The position numbers and the translations under genes were made by a program. Shown here piece by piece: positions 24,515 to 32,117 of a DNA stretch of 64,000 nucleotides. The notes beneath the pieces were generated by a model. It had not been told where the DNA came from and did no database searches. It worked only from the letters and a program-made list of their open reading frames with translations. The stretch covers positions 5,828,001 to 5,892,000 of the forward strand of contig NZ_CP107954.1 in assembly GCF_036067295.1 (NCBI RefSeq), written 5' to 3'. Every line of letters starts with the position of its first letter. Within the stretch, counting starts at the first letter, position 1. The stretch comes from Kribbella sp. NBC_00382 (GTDB lineage: Bacteria; Actinomycetota; Actinomycetes; Propionibacteriales; Kribbellaceae).

Positions 24515-25096
24515 GTACTGGCCGGTGGCGTAGGTGGACATCACCAGGACGCCGCGGCCGGGGAAGTCGCGGCCGGCCAGGCGCATGGCGATCAGCGCGT
24601 CGGAGATGAGGAACAGGGCGCCGCCGAGGCCGCTGCGCTTGCCGTGCCAGCCAGAGGCGACAGCGGTTGCCGTGAGCAACAATGCATAGGCTGCGACGGG
24701 GACTCGCTGGGAGCCGAGATCCTTTGACAGCAACGCGATCAGGGCGGCCCACAACGCGCCGTACGCGGCCAGTACTCGCCACGATTTCTCGCCGGGCTTG
24801 GTGAGGTACACGGCTAGGTAGCAGGCATGTGCTGCGGCGAAGGCGGCGATGCCGGCGAGTTGCAGGTCGGTCTCCAGCAGGAGGTCGCCGGCCGCCGACG
24901 CGAGCAGCGCGGCCTGGATCAGCGGGGGGATGTCCTCCTGCGTCCGCGTCCAGGAGAGCAGCAAGGGCATCAGCGTCACCTTGCTCGTCTGCTTCAGCAG
25001 TTTGATGTCGACGGCAACTGCTGCGACATGGATCGCCACCGCACCCCAGTACGCCGCCAATCGCCGCCGCCCGCTAGCCAGCTGTCCCAGCTTCAT
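24470..25096 (-). CDS. YhhN/TMEM86-family membrane protein
   Basis: A 208-residue integral membrane protein with about seven to eight hydrophobic segments. The family pattern is visible: K-Q-T-S-K-V-T-L-M-P-L-L near residue 40, then S-A-A-G-D-L-L-L-E, A-H-A-C-Y-L-A-V-Y and F-L-I-S-D-A-L-I-A. Characterised eukaryotic homologues are lysoplasmalogenases; the bacterial substrate is uncertain. The last 45 bases overlap the sigma factor gene on the other strand. Confidence 0.85.
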   Translation of the reverse strand: MKLGQLASGRRRLAAYWGAVAIHVAAVAVDIKLLKQTSKVTLMPLLLSWTRTQEDIPPLIQAALLASAAGDLLLETDLQLAGIAAFAAAHACYLAVYLTKPGEKSWRVLAAYGALWAALIALLSKDLGSQRVPVAAYALLLTATAVASGWHGKRSGLGGALFLISDALIAMRLAGRDFPGRGVLVMSTYATGQYLLASGARERERQPE

Positions 25097-25151
25097 GCGC
25101 CGGAGTCTCCCGTACTCCGGTGTCGTACGGGCTAACCCTCGGTGACGAGCT

Positions 25152-25562
25152 TCAGACAGCGCCCGGGAACGCGACCGGCGCGCCGCCCCAATTGAGTTGG
25201 GTCGTCGACGTGGTGATCAGTGTCTGGATCGCCAGCGCACGGACCTGGTCCTGCTCGGCACCCTCGACCAGGTCGGCGTAGACGGCCGCCAGCCGGCGCT
25301 CGATCACCAGGATCAGGCTGCTCGCGGTCTGCGGGGTCGTTACGGCCAACGGCAGGTCGTACGCCGGTTCAGCGGCCACCGGCTTCTCGCCGGCCGCGGT
25401 GAGGAGGGCGGCGAGCTTGTCGCGCTGCCGACGGTGCTGCTCGTACAGCTCGTTCGCGGCCCGGAACTTCGCTCCAATGAGCTTGCCGCCGGCGACACCC
25501 ACGCCGTACAGGGCAGCGTGCTCACCGGCCAGGGCCGCCTGGAGGGCTTCGACTTGGCTCAC
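25152..25562 (-). CDS. DUF4439 ferritin-like protein
   Basis: A 136-residue mostly helical protein. It opens with E-A-L-Q-A-A-L-A-G-E-H-A-A-L-Y-G-V-G and ends with T-S-T-T-Q-L-N-W-G-G, resembling actinobacterial DUF4439 ferritin-like proteins. Glu and His in the first helix could be metal ligands. No function is established. The start overlaps the stop of the upstream lipoprotein gene by 4 bp, so the two are coupled. Confidence 0.8.
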   Translation of the reverse strand: MSQVEALQAALAGEHAALYGVGVAGGKLIGAKFRAANELYEQHRRQRDKLAALLTAAGEKPVAAEPAYDLPLAVTTPQTASSLILVIERRLAAVYADLVEGAEQDQVRALAIQTLITTSTTQLNWGGAPVAFPGAV

Positions 25563-26140
25563 TGGGCGGCCTTCTTCTTGACGGTCAGCGACGTCGCCAG
25601 CTGGCTCTCGGCAGCGGCGACCATGGCGAGCAGGCGCGCATTGGGCCCGGACAGCTTGGCCGCGGCGATCGCGTGGGCGACGGACAGCTTCTGCTCCCTC
25701 GTAGCCAGGTCGGCCATCGCAGCCGCGGACCCCTTCGGCAGGGCAGGCAGTGGGGGAGCGGTGGCCGGCGCGGCCCCCGACGCCTCGTTGAGCTTCGCCA
25801 GATGCTGAGCGTGGTACTTCGCTGCGGTCGTGAGCTGGGTGCGCAGCGCGGGGTAGAGCTTGCTCGCCGCCGTCAGCCGCTGGGCGACTTGGGCCACCTG
25901 ACCGGCCGCCGCGGACATGGCCGCGACCACTGCGGGGTCGGTGCTCGGCGTCGGCTTGCCGTCCGGGCCCTTGGTGCTGCCCTGCGTCTCGCCACCCCCG
26001 GCGCCTGGTTGAGCAGCGTCGTCCTTGCAGCCTGCGAGCAGGGCCGTAGTACCAGCTGACAGGGCAACTGTCCGCAGCGTGGTCCGTCTGGATACCAGCG
26101 CTGCCGACCAGCGAGTGAGGGGCTCAGGATCGTTCGGCAT
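25559..26140 (-). CDS. Putative lipoprotein paired with the DUF4439 protein
   Basis: A 193-residue protein with a lipoprotein signal: S-R-R-T-T-L-R-T-V followed by a hydrophobic stretch and the lipobox L-L-A-G-C (Cys38). The S-R-R pattern hints at Tat export. The mature part has a Gly/Pro/Thr linker, then Ala-rich helices with H-A-Q-H-L-A-K-L, so it may share the helical ferritin-like fold of its partner. The ATG at 26140 gives a normal signal; upstream codons in the frame do not look coding. It diverges from rimP. Confidence 0.75.
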   Translation of the reverse strand: MPNDPEPLTRWSAALVSRRTTLRTVALSAGTTALLAGCKDDAAQPGAGGGETQGSTKGPDGKPTPSTDPAVVAAMSAAAGQVAQVAQRLTAASKLYPALRTQLTTAAKYHAQHLAKLNEASGAAPATAPPLPALPKGSAAAMADLATREQKLSVAHAIAAAKLSGPNARLLAMVAAAESQLATSLTVKKKAAQ

Positions 26141-26286
26141 AGGCCGAAACCCTATCCCGAACGGAGGTATGTGCTCGGCCACTTCGGTGGGCCGGATATG
26201 GTGGGCTACTGCCCTCGGTCGGATCGCCGAGGTGCACGGCGCTGCAGAACGCGGTGTCACAACTGGAGAGAGAGGCAGGTCTACCT

Positions 26287-26808
26287 GTGAGCCGAAGGAC
26301 TGACCACACGGACCCCGAGAGCCTCGAAAACTTCCTGCGCCCGATCGTCGCCCAGTTCGGTTGCGACCTCGAGGCCGCCGAAGTCACGCCGATCGGCAAG
26401 CGCCGGCTCCTGCGGGTGCTGGTGGATCGCGACGGCGGTATCAACCTGGACGACGTCGCCGACGTCACCCGGGCCATCTCGAAGGCGCTCGACGCCGACG
26501 AGGTGATGGGCAACAGCGCGTACACCCTCGAGGTGTCCAGCCCTGGTGTCGACCGGCCGCTGACGCTGCCGCGGCACTGGCAGCGCAACGTCACCCGCCT
26601 GGTCGAGGTCACCCTGGTGGCCGGCGGCAAGGTGACCGGCCGGATCAAGTCCGCCACCGACGAGGCGGCCGAGCTGGACGTCAAGGGCCGGCCGCGGACG
26701 ATCGCGTACGGCGATGTCACCAAGGCCAAGATCCAGATCGAGTTCAACCGGCCAGCCGGCAACGACGAAGCAGAATCCGCCGCTGACGGCGTGCAAGAGG
26801 AGAACTGA
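26287..26808 (+). CDS. rimP: Ribosome maturation factor RimP
   Basis: A 173-residue factor needed for 30S subunit maturation. Visible marks are L-R-P-I-V-A-Q-F-G-C-D-L-E near the start, L-R-V-L-V-D-R-D-G-G-I-N-L-D-D, Y-T-L-E-V-S-S-P-G-V-D-R-P-L and a C-terminal Sm-like part. The GTG at 26287 follows a GA-rich ribosome site (GAGAGAGGCAGG); a GTG 11 codons upstream is an alternative. It heads the rimP-nusA-ylxR-infB-rbfA-truB run and overlaps nusA by one base. Confidence 0.94.
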   Translation: MSRRTDHTDPESLENFLRPIVAQFGCDLEAAEVTPIGKRRLLRVLVDRDGGINLDDVADVTRAISKALDADEVMGNSAYTLEVSSPGVDRPLTLPRHWQRNVTRLVEVTLVAGGKVTGRIKSATDEAAELDVKGRPRTIAYGDVTKAKIQIEFNRPAGNDEAESAADGVQEEN

Positions 26809-27800
26809 TGGATATCGACATGGCCGTCCTGCGGTCCCTGGAACGCGAGAAGGACATCGCGTTCGACATCGTGGTCGAGGCGATCGAGCAGGCGCTGCTG
26901 GTGGCGTACCACCGGACCGAGGGCGCTCAGCAGCAGGCCCGGGTCGAGCTGGACCGCAAGAGCGGGCACGTCACCGTGCTGGCCCGGGAGCTGGCCGAGG
27001 ACGGCACGGTCGCGCGCGAGTTCGACGACACGCCGGCCGACTTCGGCCGGATCGCCGCCACCACGGCCAAGCAGGTCATCCTGCAGCGGCTGCGCGACGC
27101 CGAGGACGAGGTCCGGTACGGCGAGTTCGCGGGCAAGGAGGGCGACATCCTGTCGGGCATCGTCCAGCAGGGCCGCGACCCGCGCTCGGTGATGATCGAC
27201 CTCGGCAAGATCGAGGCCGTACTGCCGGCGCCGGAGCAGGTGCCGGGGGAGAAGTACGAGCACGGCTCCCGGCTGCGGGTCTACGTGGTCGGCGTCCGCA
27301 AGGGCTTCAAGGGCCCGCAGATCACCGTCTCCCGGACCCACCCGAACCTGGTCAAGAAGCTGTTCGCGCTGGAGGTACCGGAGATCGCCGACGGCACCGT
27401 CGAGATCACCGCGATCGCGCGCGAGGCCGGGCACCGGACCAAGATCGCCGTCCGGACACTGAACCCGTCCGTGAACGGTAAGGGCGCCTGCATCGGCCCG
27501 ATGGGCCAGCGGGTGCGCAACATCATGCACGAGCTGCACGGCGAGAAGATCGACATCATCGATCACAGCGACGACCCGGCGACGTTCGTCGGGAATGCGC
27601 TGTCGCCGGCCCAGGTTTCCTCTGTCGAGGTCATCGACGCGGCGGCACGCGCCGCGCGGGTCGTCGTACCGGACTATCAGCTGTCGCTCGCCATCGGCAA
27701 GGAGGGGCAGAACGCCCGCCTCGCGGCCCGGCTCACGGGCTGGCGGATCGACATCAGGCCGGATACGGATGTGACTCGTGAGGACGAGAAGGTAGACTGA
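26808..27800 (+). CDS. nusA: Transcription termination/antitermination factor NusA
   Basis: A 330-residue actinobacterial-length NusA that binds RNA polymerase and RNA during pausing, termination and rRNA antitermination. Order: N-terminal polymerase-binding domain (1-105), S1 domain (about 110-180, with G-D-I-L-S-G-I-V), KH1 and KH2 (about 185-320, with G-P-Q-I-T-V-S-R-T-H-P, G-A-C-I-G-P-M-G-Q-R-V-R and A-I-G-K-E-G-Q-N-A-R-L-A). It lacks the C-terminal acidic repeats of enterobacteria. The ylxR frame follows in the same phase after the TGA. Confidence 0.97.
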   Translation: MDIDMAVLRSLEREKDIAFDIVVEAIEQALLVAYHRTEGAQQQARVELDRKSGHVTVLARELAEDGTVAREFDDTPADFGRIAATTAKQVILQRLRDAEDEVRYGEFAGKEGDILSGIVQQGRDPRSVMIDLGKIEAVLPAPEQVPGEKYEHGSRLRVYVVGVRKGFKGPQITVSRTHPNLVKKLFALEVPEIADGTVEITAIAREAGHRTKIAVRTLNPSVNGKGACIGPMGQRVRNIMHELHGEKIDIIDHSDDPATFVGNALSPAQVSSVEVIDAAARAARVVVPDYQLSLAIGKEGQNARLAARLTGWRIDIRPDTDVTREDEKVD

Positions 27801-27848
27801 TCTCTCGGTCGGTCGACTGAGTCGTCACCACACCCTGAGGAACTGAAG

Positions 27849-28121
27849 ATTCACACTGCAGACGCGCGCCCTGAGAGGGTTCAGGAACGCACCTGCATCG
27901 GGTGTCGGAAGCGGGACAGTCCGGCTGATCTGCTGCGGATGACGGTTTCCGGAGGACGTGTCCTCCCGGATCCCGGCCATCGGGCACCCGGCCGCGGGGC
28001 GCATCTGCACCCGGTGACCGAGTGTCTCGACCTGGCCGAGCGGCGAAAGGCGTTCCCACGGGCCTTCAAGGTCCCGGGTCCGCTTGATCTTTCGCTCGTA
28101 CGGGCACAGGTGGAGCAGTGA
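27849..28121 (+). CDS. ylxR: YlxR (DUF448) RNA-binding-like protein with non-standard start
   Basis: A 90-residue YlxR protein, recognised by R-T-C-I-G-C-R-K-R near its start and the G-R-G-A-H-L-H-P...C-L-D-L-A-E-R-R-K-A-F-P-R-A segment. YlxR proteins are nucleic-acid-binding modulators encoded between nusA and infB. No ATG, GTG or TTG occurs in this frame between the nusA stop and the conserved core. The best start is ATT at 27849, 7 bases after GAGGA; CTG at 27843 is too close to that site. The frame is continuous with nusA across its TGA, so readthrough is a formal alternative. Confidence 0.8.
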   Translation: MHTADARPERVQERTCIGCRKRDSPADLLRMTVSGGRVLPDPGHRAPGRGAHLHPVTECLDLAERRKAFPRAFKVPGPLDLSLVRAQVEQ

Positions 28122-28136
28122 GCTGTAACAAGAAGT

Positions 28137-28169
28137 GCGGCCGCCCGGCCGCCCATGGCTTCGGCCATG
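28137..28169 (+). promoter_or_regulatory. Two GC-rich hairpins in the ylxR-infB gap
   Basis: GCGGC (28137-28141) pairs with GCCGC (28148-28152), and CATGGC (28154-28159) pairs with GCCATG (28164-28169) around a TTCG tetraloop. The gap of 202 bases holds no gene. The hairpins may terminate or attenuate transcription, or shape the infB leader. Confidence 0.45.
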
Positions 28170-28198
28170 AAGTACCGGTTCAGAGGCATGAAGGCGGG

Positions 28199-28269
28199 TC
28201 ATCGACTCATGACTACTCGATGAGTGTCCAAAAGTGATGGATACACAGCGATGAGTGCAATGCGATGAG
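28199..28269 (+). promoter_or_regulatory. infB leader with three CGATGAG repeats and a 7-bp hairpin
   Basis: CGATGAG occurs at 28218-28224, 28249-28255 and 28263-28269. Just upstream, TCATCGA (28199-28205) pairs perfectly with TCGATGA (28217-28223) around an 11-base loop, and CTCAT (28206-28210) could pair with any ATGAG copy. This suggests alternative RNA structures in the leader of infB. A second short dyad, GGTCCG/CGGACC, lies nearer the start codon. Function not known. Confidence 0.5.
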
Positions 28270-28323
28270 CATGTACGTCAGCTAACGGTCCGCGCCCCCA
28301 AGGCTCGGACCAGAGGGAGAGTA

Positions 28324-31300
28324 GTGGCAAAGGTCCGAGTCTACGAGCTCGCGAAAGAGCTCGGAGTTACCAGCAAGGTCGTCCTGACCAGGCTGAACGA
28401 CATGGGAGAGTTCGTCCGATCGGCGTCCTCGACGATCGAGGCACCCGTCGTCCGACGGTTGGCGGAAGAGTTCGAGAAGAACCCGCCGAAGAAGCGCGCG
28501 GCCAAGACGGCCGCCGCCAGCACCTCAGCAGCGCCGCAGGCGACCGCACCGGTCACCCCGGCCGCGCCGAAGGCACCGAGCGCTGAGTCCAGCGCGCCGG
28601 CCCCGGCCGCGCCGGCTGCTCCGGTCAAGGCTGAGCCCACGGTGGTTGAGACCGCCGCGAGCACGGCTACGTCCGGCGCCGAGGTCACCGAGTCGGCCAC
28701 ACCGGCCGCCTCCACCCCGGCCCCGGCAGCTGCCGAGACCAGCACGTCCGCCCCGGCACCGGCTCCGGCCCGCCCGGCGGGCTCTGCGCCGTCCCCGGCC
28801 CGTCCGGGTCCGCGGCCTGGCCCCAAGCCCGGTCCGCGCCAGGAGACCCCGGCCGCTCCGGCGTTCGAGGCTCCGGCGGCCAAGGCTGCCGAGGCTCCGG
28901 CCGCTCCGGCACCTGCTGCTCCGGTGGCAGAGGCTCCGGCCGTACAGGAAGCACCCGCAGTAGAGGCTCCTGCCGCCTCCGCGGCGCCGTCGGCTCCGGC
29001 CGGTCAGCGTCCCGGCCCGGCAGCACCGCGTCCGTCGGGTGACTCCGCACGTCCGGCACCGCGTCCCGCGGGTCCGGGCGGCAACGCTCCGCGTCCTGGT
29101 GGCGCGCCGCGTCCGGGTGGTGCCCCCCGTCCGGGTGGCGCACCGCGTCCGGGAGCTCCCGGTGGCGACCGTGGTGGTCGTCCGGGTGCACCGCGTCCGG
29201 GCAACAACCCCTTCAGCTCGACCCAGGGCATGCAGCGCGGTGGCGCACGTCCGGGTCCGGGTGGCGCTCCGGCGGCCCCGGCCCAGGGCGGTACTCCGGC
29301 AGGCATGCCGCCGCGGCCGGCACAGGCCCGTAGCGGCGGTTCCGACCGTCCGCGTCCGTCGGGTGGCGTTCCGGGCGCTCCGCGTCCGAACCCGGCGATG
29401 ATGCCGAAGTCTTCAGCCGGTACCTTCACCGGCCGTCCGTCGGGTCCCGGAGGCGGTTCTGGTGGTCCCGGTGGTGGCGGTGGCGGCCGTGGCCGTCCCG
29501 GTGGCGGTTCCGGTGGTCCCGGTGCCGGCGCAGGCGCCCGTCCGGGTGGTGGCGGTGGCGGTGGCGGCTTCCGTCCGGGTGGTGGCCCCAGCGGTCCCCC
29601 CGGTGGTGGCGGTGGCGGTCGTCCCGGTCCGGGTAACCGTGGCCGTGGCGGAACGCAGGGTGCCTTCGGGCGTCCGGGTGGTCCGGCCCGTCGTGGTCGC
29701 AAGTCGAAGCGCGCGAAGCGCCAGGAATTCGACAACATGCAGGCTCCGGCCGTCGGCGGCGTGCGCGTCAAGCACGGTGACGGCGAGGTCGTTCGCCTTG
29801 CCCGTGGTTCGTCGCTGACGGACTTCGCCGAGAAGGTCGGAGTCGACCCGGCATCGCTGGTCCAGGTGCTGTTCGCCCTGGGCGAGATGGTGACCGCGAC
29901 CCAGTCGGTCAACGAGGAGACCCTCGAGCTGCTCGGCACCGAGCTGAACTACGACGTTCAGGTCGTCTCGCCGGAAGACGAGGACCGCGAGCTGCTGGAG
30001 TCGTTCGACATCGACTTCGGTTCCGACGAGGGCGACGACTCGAACCTGGCGGCCCGTCCGCCGGTCGTCACCGTCATGGGTCACGTCGACCACGGTAAGA
30101 CGAAGCTGCTGGACGCGATCCGGCACGCGAACGTCGTGGCCGGCGAGGCCGGTGGCATCACCCAGCACATCGGTGCGTACCAGGTGACGACCGAGGTGGA
30201 CGGCAAGGAACGCGCCATCACCTTCGTCGACACCCCGGGTCACGAGGCGTTCACCGCCATGCGTGCTCGTGGTGCGCAGGCCACCGACATCGTCATCCTG
30301 GTGGTCGCGGCCGACGACGGCGTGATGCCGCAGACGATCGAGGCGCTGAACCACGCCCGCGCGGCCGGTGTGCCGATCGTGGTCGCGGTCAACAAGATCG
30401 ACGTCCCGGCGGCCGACCCGGTCAAGGTCCGCGGTCAGCTCACGGAGTACGGGCTGGTTCCCGAGGAGTACGGCGGCGACACCATGTTCGTCGACGTCTC
30501 GGCGAAGTCGCGGATCAACATCGACGGCCTGCTCGAGGGCGTCGTCCTGACCGCGGACGCGGCACTGGATCTCCGGGCCAACCCGGACATGCCGGCCCAG
30601 GGTCTCGCGATCGAGGCGCACCTGGACAAGGGCCGTGGACCGGTCGCGACCGTGCTGGTCCAGCGCGGAACGCTGAAGGTCGGCGACTCGATGGTCGCGG
30701 GTCCGGCGTACGGCCGGGTCCGGGCGATGCTCGACGAGCACGGCAACTCGGTCGAGGAGGCCCTGCCGTCGCGGCCGGTGCTCGTCCTCGGTCTGACCGC
30801 CGTGCCCGGTGCCGGTGACAAGTTCCTCGTGGTGGAGGACGACCGGATGGCCCGGCAGATCGCTGAGAAGCGGGAAGCCCGGGCTCGTGCGGCGGCCAAC
30901 GCCAAGCGGCGCGCACGTCGTACCCTCGAGGACTTCATGGCCTCCATGGAGAAGGGGCAGACGCAGGAACTGCTGCTCATCCTCAAGGGCGATGGCTCCG
31001 GTTCGGTCGAGGCGCTGGAAGACGCGCTGGTCCGGATCGAGGTCAGCGACGAGGTCTCGCTGCGCGTCATCGACCGTGGTGTCGGTGCGATCAACGAGAA
31101 CGACGTCAACCTGGCGATCGCGTCCGACGCCGTCATCATCGGCTTCAACGTGCGGCCTGCGGGCAAGGCCGGCGACCTGGCCGAGCGTGAAGGCGTGGAC
31201 ATCCGGTTCTACTCGGTCATCTACGCCGCGATCGACGACATCGAGGCGGCCCTGAAGGGCATGCTGAAGCCGATCTACGAGGAAGTCACTCTGGGTCAGG

Positions 31301-31578
31301 CGGAGATCCGCGAGATCTTCAAGTCGTCGAAGGTCGGAAACATCGCCGGTTGTTGGGTCACAAGTGGCCTGATCAAGCGGAATGCGAAGATCCGGTTGAT
31401 CCGCGACGGCGCGGTGGTCGTCGAGAACGGCGAGCTGTCGTCGCTCAAGCGGTTCAAGGACGACGCGTCCGAGGTCCGCGAGGGCTTCGAGTGTGGTCTG
31501 ACCGTGCAGAACTACAACGACATCCGGATCGGCGATGTCGTGGAGGCGTTCGAGCTCCGCGAGAAGGCTCGCAGCTAG
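28324..31578 (+). CDS. infB: Translation initiation factor IF-2
   Basis: A 1084-residue GTPase that places initiator tRNA on the 30S subunit. The N-terminal IF2_N domain (about 1-55) is followed by about 450 residues of Pro/Ala/Gly/Arg-rich linker with R-P-G-G-A-P repeats and poly-Gly runs. A second IF2_N-like segment follows, then the G domain with G-H-V-D-H-G-K-T (586-593), D-T-P-G-H-E and N-K-I-D, and C-terminal domains. The linker is much longer than in E. coli but usual for actinobacteria. The GTG at 28324 was chosen because it gives the conserved M-A-K-V-R-V-Y-E-L-A start after GAGGGAGAG. Confidence 0.97.
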   Translation: MAKVRVYELAKELGVTSKVVLTRLNDMGEFVRSASSTIEAPVVRRLAEEFEKNPPKKRAAKTAAASTSAAPQATAPVTPAAPKAPSAESSAPAPAAPAAPVKAEPTVVETAASTATSGAEVTESATPAASTPAPAAAETSTSAPAPAPARPAGSAPSPARPGPRPGPKPGPRQETPAAPAFEAPAAKAAEAPAAPAPAAPVAEAPAVQEAPAVEAPAASAAPSAPAGQRPGPAAPRPSGDSARPAPRPAGPGGNAPRPGGAPRPGGAPRPGGAPRPGAPGGDRGGRPGAPRPGNNPFSSTQGMQRGGARPGPGGAPAAPAQGGTPAGMPPRPAQARSGGSDRPRPSGGVPGAPRPNPAMMPKSSAGTFTGRPSGPGGGSGGPGGGGGGRGRPGGGSGGPGAGAGARPGGGGGGGGFRPGGGPSGPPGGGGGGRPGPGNRGRGGTQGAFGRPGGPARRGRKSKRAKRQEFDNMQAPAVGGVRVKHGDGEVVRLARGSSLTDFAEKVGVDPASLVQVLFALGEMVTATQSVNEETLELLGTELNYDVQVVSPEDEDRELLESFDIDFGSDEGDDSNLAARPPVVTVMGHVDHGKTKLLDAIRHANVVAGEAGGITQHIGAYQVTTEVDGKERAITFVDTPGHEAFTAMRARGAQATDIVILVVAADDGVMPQTIEALNHARAAGVPIVVAVNKIDVPAADPVKVRGQLTEYGLVPEEYGGDTMFVDVSAKSRINIDGLLEGVVLTADAALDLRANPDMPAQGLAIEAHLDKGRGPVATVLVQRGTLKVGDSMVAGPAYGRVRAMLDEHGNSVEEALPSRPVLVLGLTAVPGAGDKFLVVEDDRMARQIAEKREARARAAANAKRRARRTLEDFMASMEKGQTQELLLILKGDGSGSVEALEDALVRIEVSDEVSLRVIDRGVGAINENDVNLAIASDAVIIGFNVRPAGKAGDLAEREGVDIRFYSVIYAAIDDIEAALKGMLKPIYEEVTLGQAEIREIFKSSKVGNIAGCWVTSGLIKRNAKIRLIRDGAVVVENGELSSLKRFKDDASEVREGFECGLTVQNYNDIRIGDVVEAFELREKARS

Positions 31579-31597
31579 TTCGCAGTACTGCTCTAGT

Positions 31598-31640
31598 AAC
31601 GTCCGGAGTGACGGGTTTGGCTACCGTCACTCCGGACGTT
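31598..31640 (+). terminator. Perfect 17-bp hairpin between infB and rbfA
   Basis: Arms 31598-31614 and 31624-31640 (starting AACGTCCGG) are perfectly complementary with a 9-base loop, 19 bases after the infB stop. There is no U tract. It may be a partial terminator, a processing site or a 3'-end stabiliser that separates infB from rbfA-truB expression. Confidence 0.65.
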
Positions 31641-31679
31641 GCGCATGAATGACGTGAAAGACAGAGGGAGTGAGCCCTG

Positions 31680-32117
31680 ATGGGTGAAGCAAGGGCGAAG
31701 CAGTTGGCCGACCGGATCCAGGTCCTGGTCGCGGAGCTGCTGGAGCGCCGGGTCAAGGACCCGCGGCTCGGCTTCGTCACCGTGACGGACGCCAAGCTGA
31801 CCGCCGATCTGGGCGAGGCGAGCGTCTTCTACACGGTGTACGGCGGCGAGCAGGACCGGGTGTCGACGGCCGCGGCGCTGGAGTCGGCCCGTGGGCTGAT
31901 CCGCAGCGAGGTCGGCAAGGCACTGGGCCTGCGACGGGCTCCGAGCCTGGCGTTCTACCTGGACGCGGTACCGGAGACGGCCGGCCAGATCGAGGAGCTG
32001 CTGGCGAAGGCTCGGCAGGCGGACGCTGAGGTGGCGAAGGCCGCTGCAGGCGCCAAGCCGGCCGGCGACGCCGACCCGTACAAGCACCGCGAGGACGATG
32101 ACTCCGACGACGAGTGA
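31680..32117 (+). CDS. rbfA: 30S ribosome-binding factor RbfA
   Basis: A 145-residue KH-like protein for late 16S rRNA processing and cold adaptation. Core: A-D-R-I-Q-V-L-V-A-E-L-L-E-R-R-V-K-D-P-R-L near the start, then V-T-D-A-K-L-T-A-D-L and L-A-F-Y-L-D-A-V-P-E; the tail is Ala-rich and acidic. A GAGGGAG sequence precedes the ATG. A 102-bp gap with a strong hairpin separates it from infB. The DUF503 gene often found between infB and rbfA is absent. Confidence 0.94.
   Translation: MGEARAKQLADRIQVLVAELLERRVKDPRLGFVTVTDAKLTADLGEASVFYTVYGGEQDRVSTAAALESARGLIRSEVGKALGLRRAPSLAFYLDAVPETAGQIEELLAKARQADAEVAKAAAGAKPAGDADPYKHREDDDSDDE

Noticed and set aside
28137..28169. Hairpin pair considered as part of a tRNA or small structured RNA gene
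   Set aside because: No acceptor stem, T loop or anticodon arm could be assembled, and there is no cloverleaf length or CCA end.
28990..29700. Dense short repeats that might be a CRISPR or tandem-repeat element
   Set aside because: They are in-frame Arg-Pro-Gly-Gly-Ala-Pro and poly-Gly codons of the disordered IF2 linker; there are no spacers of constant length.
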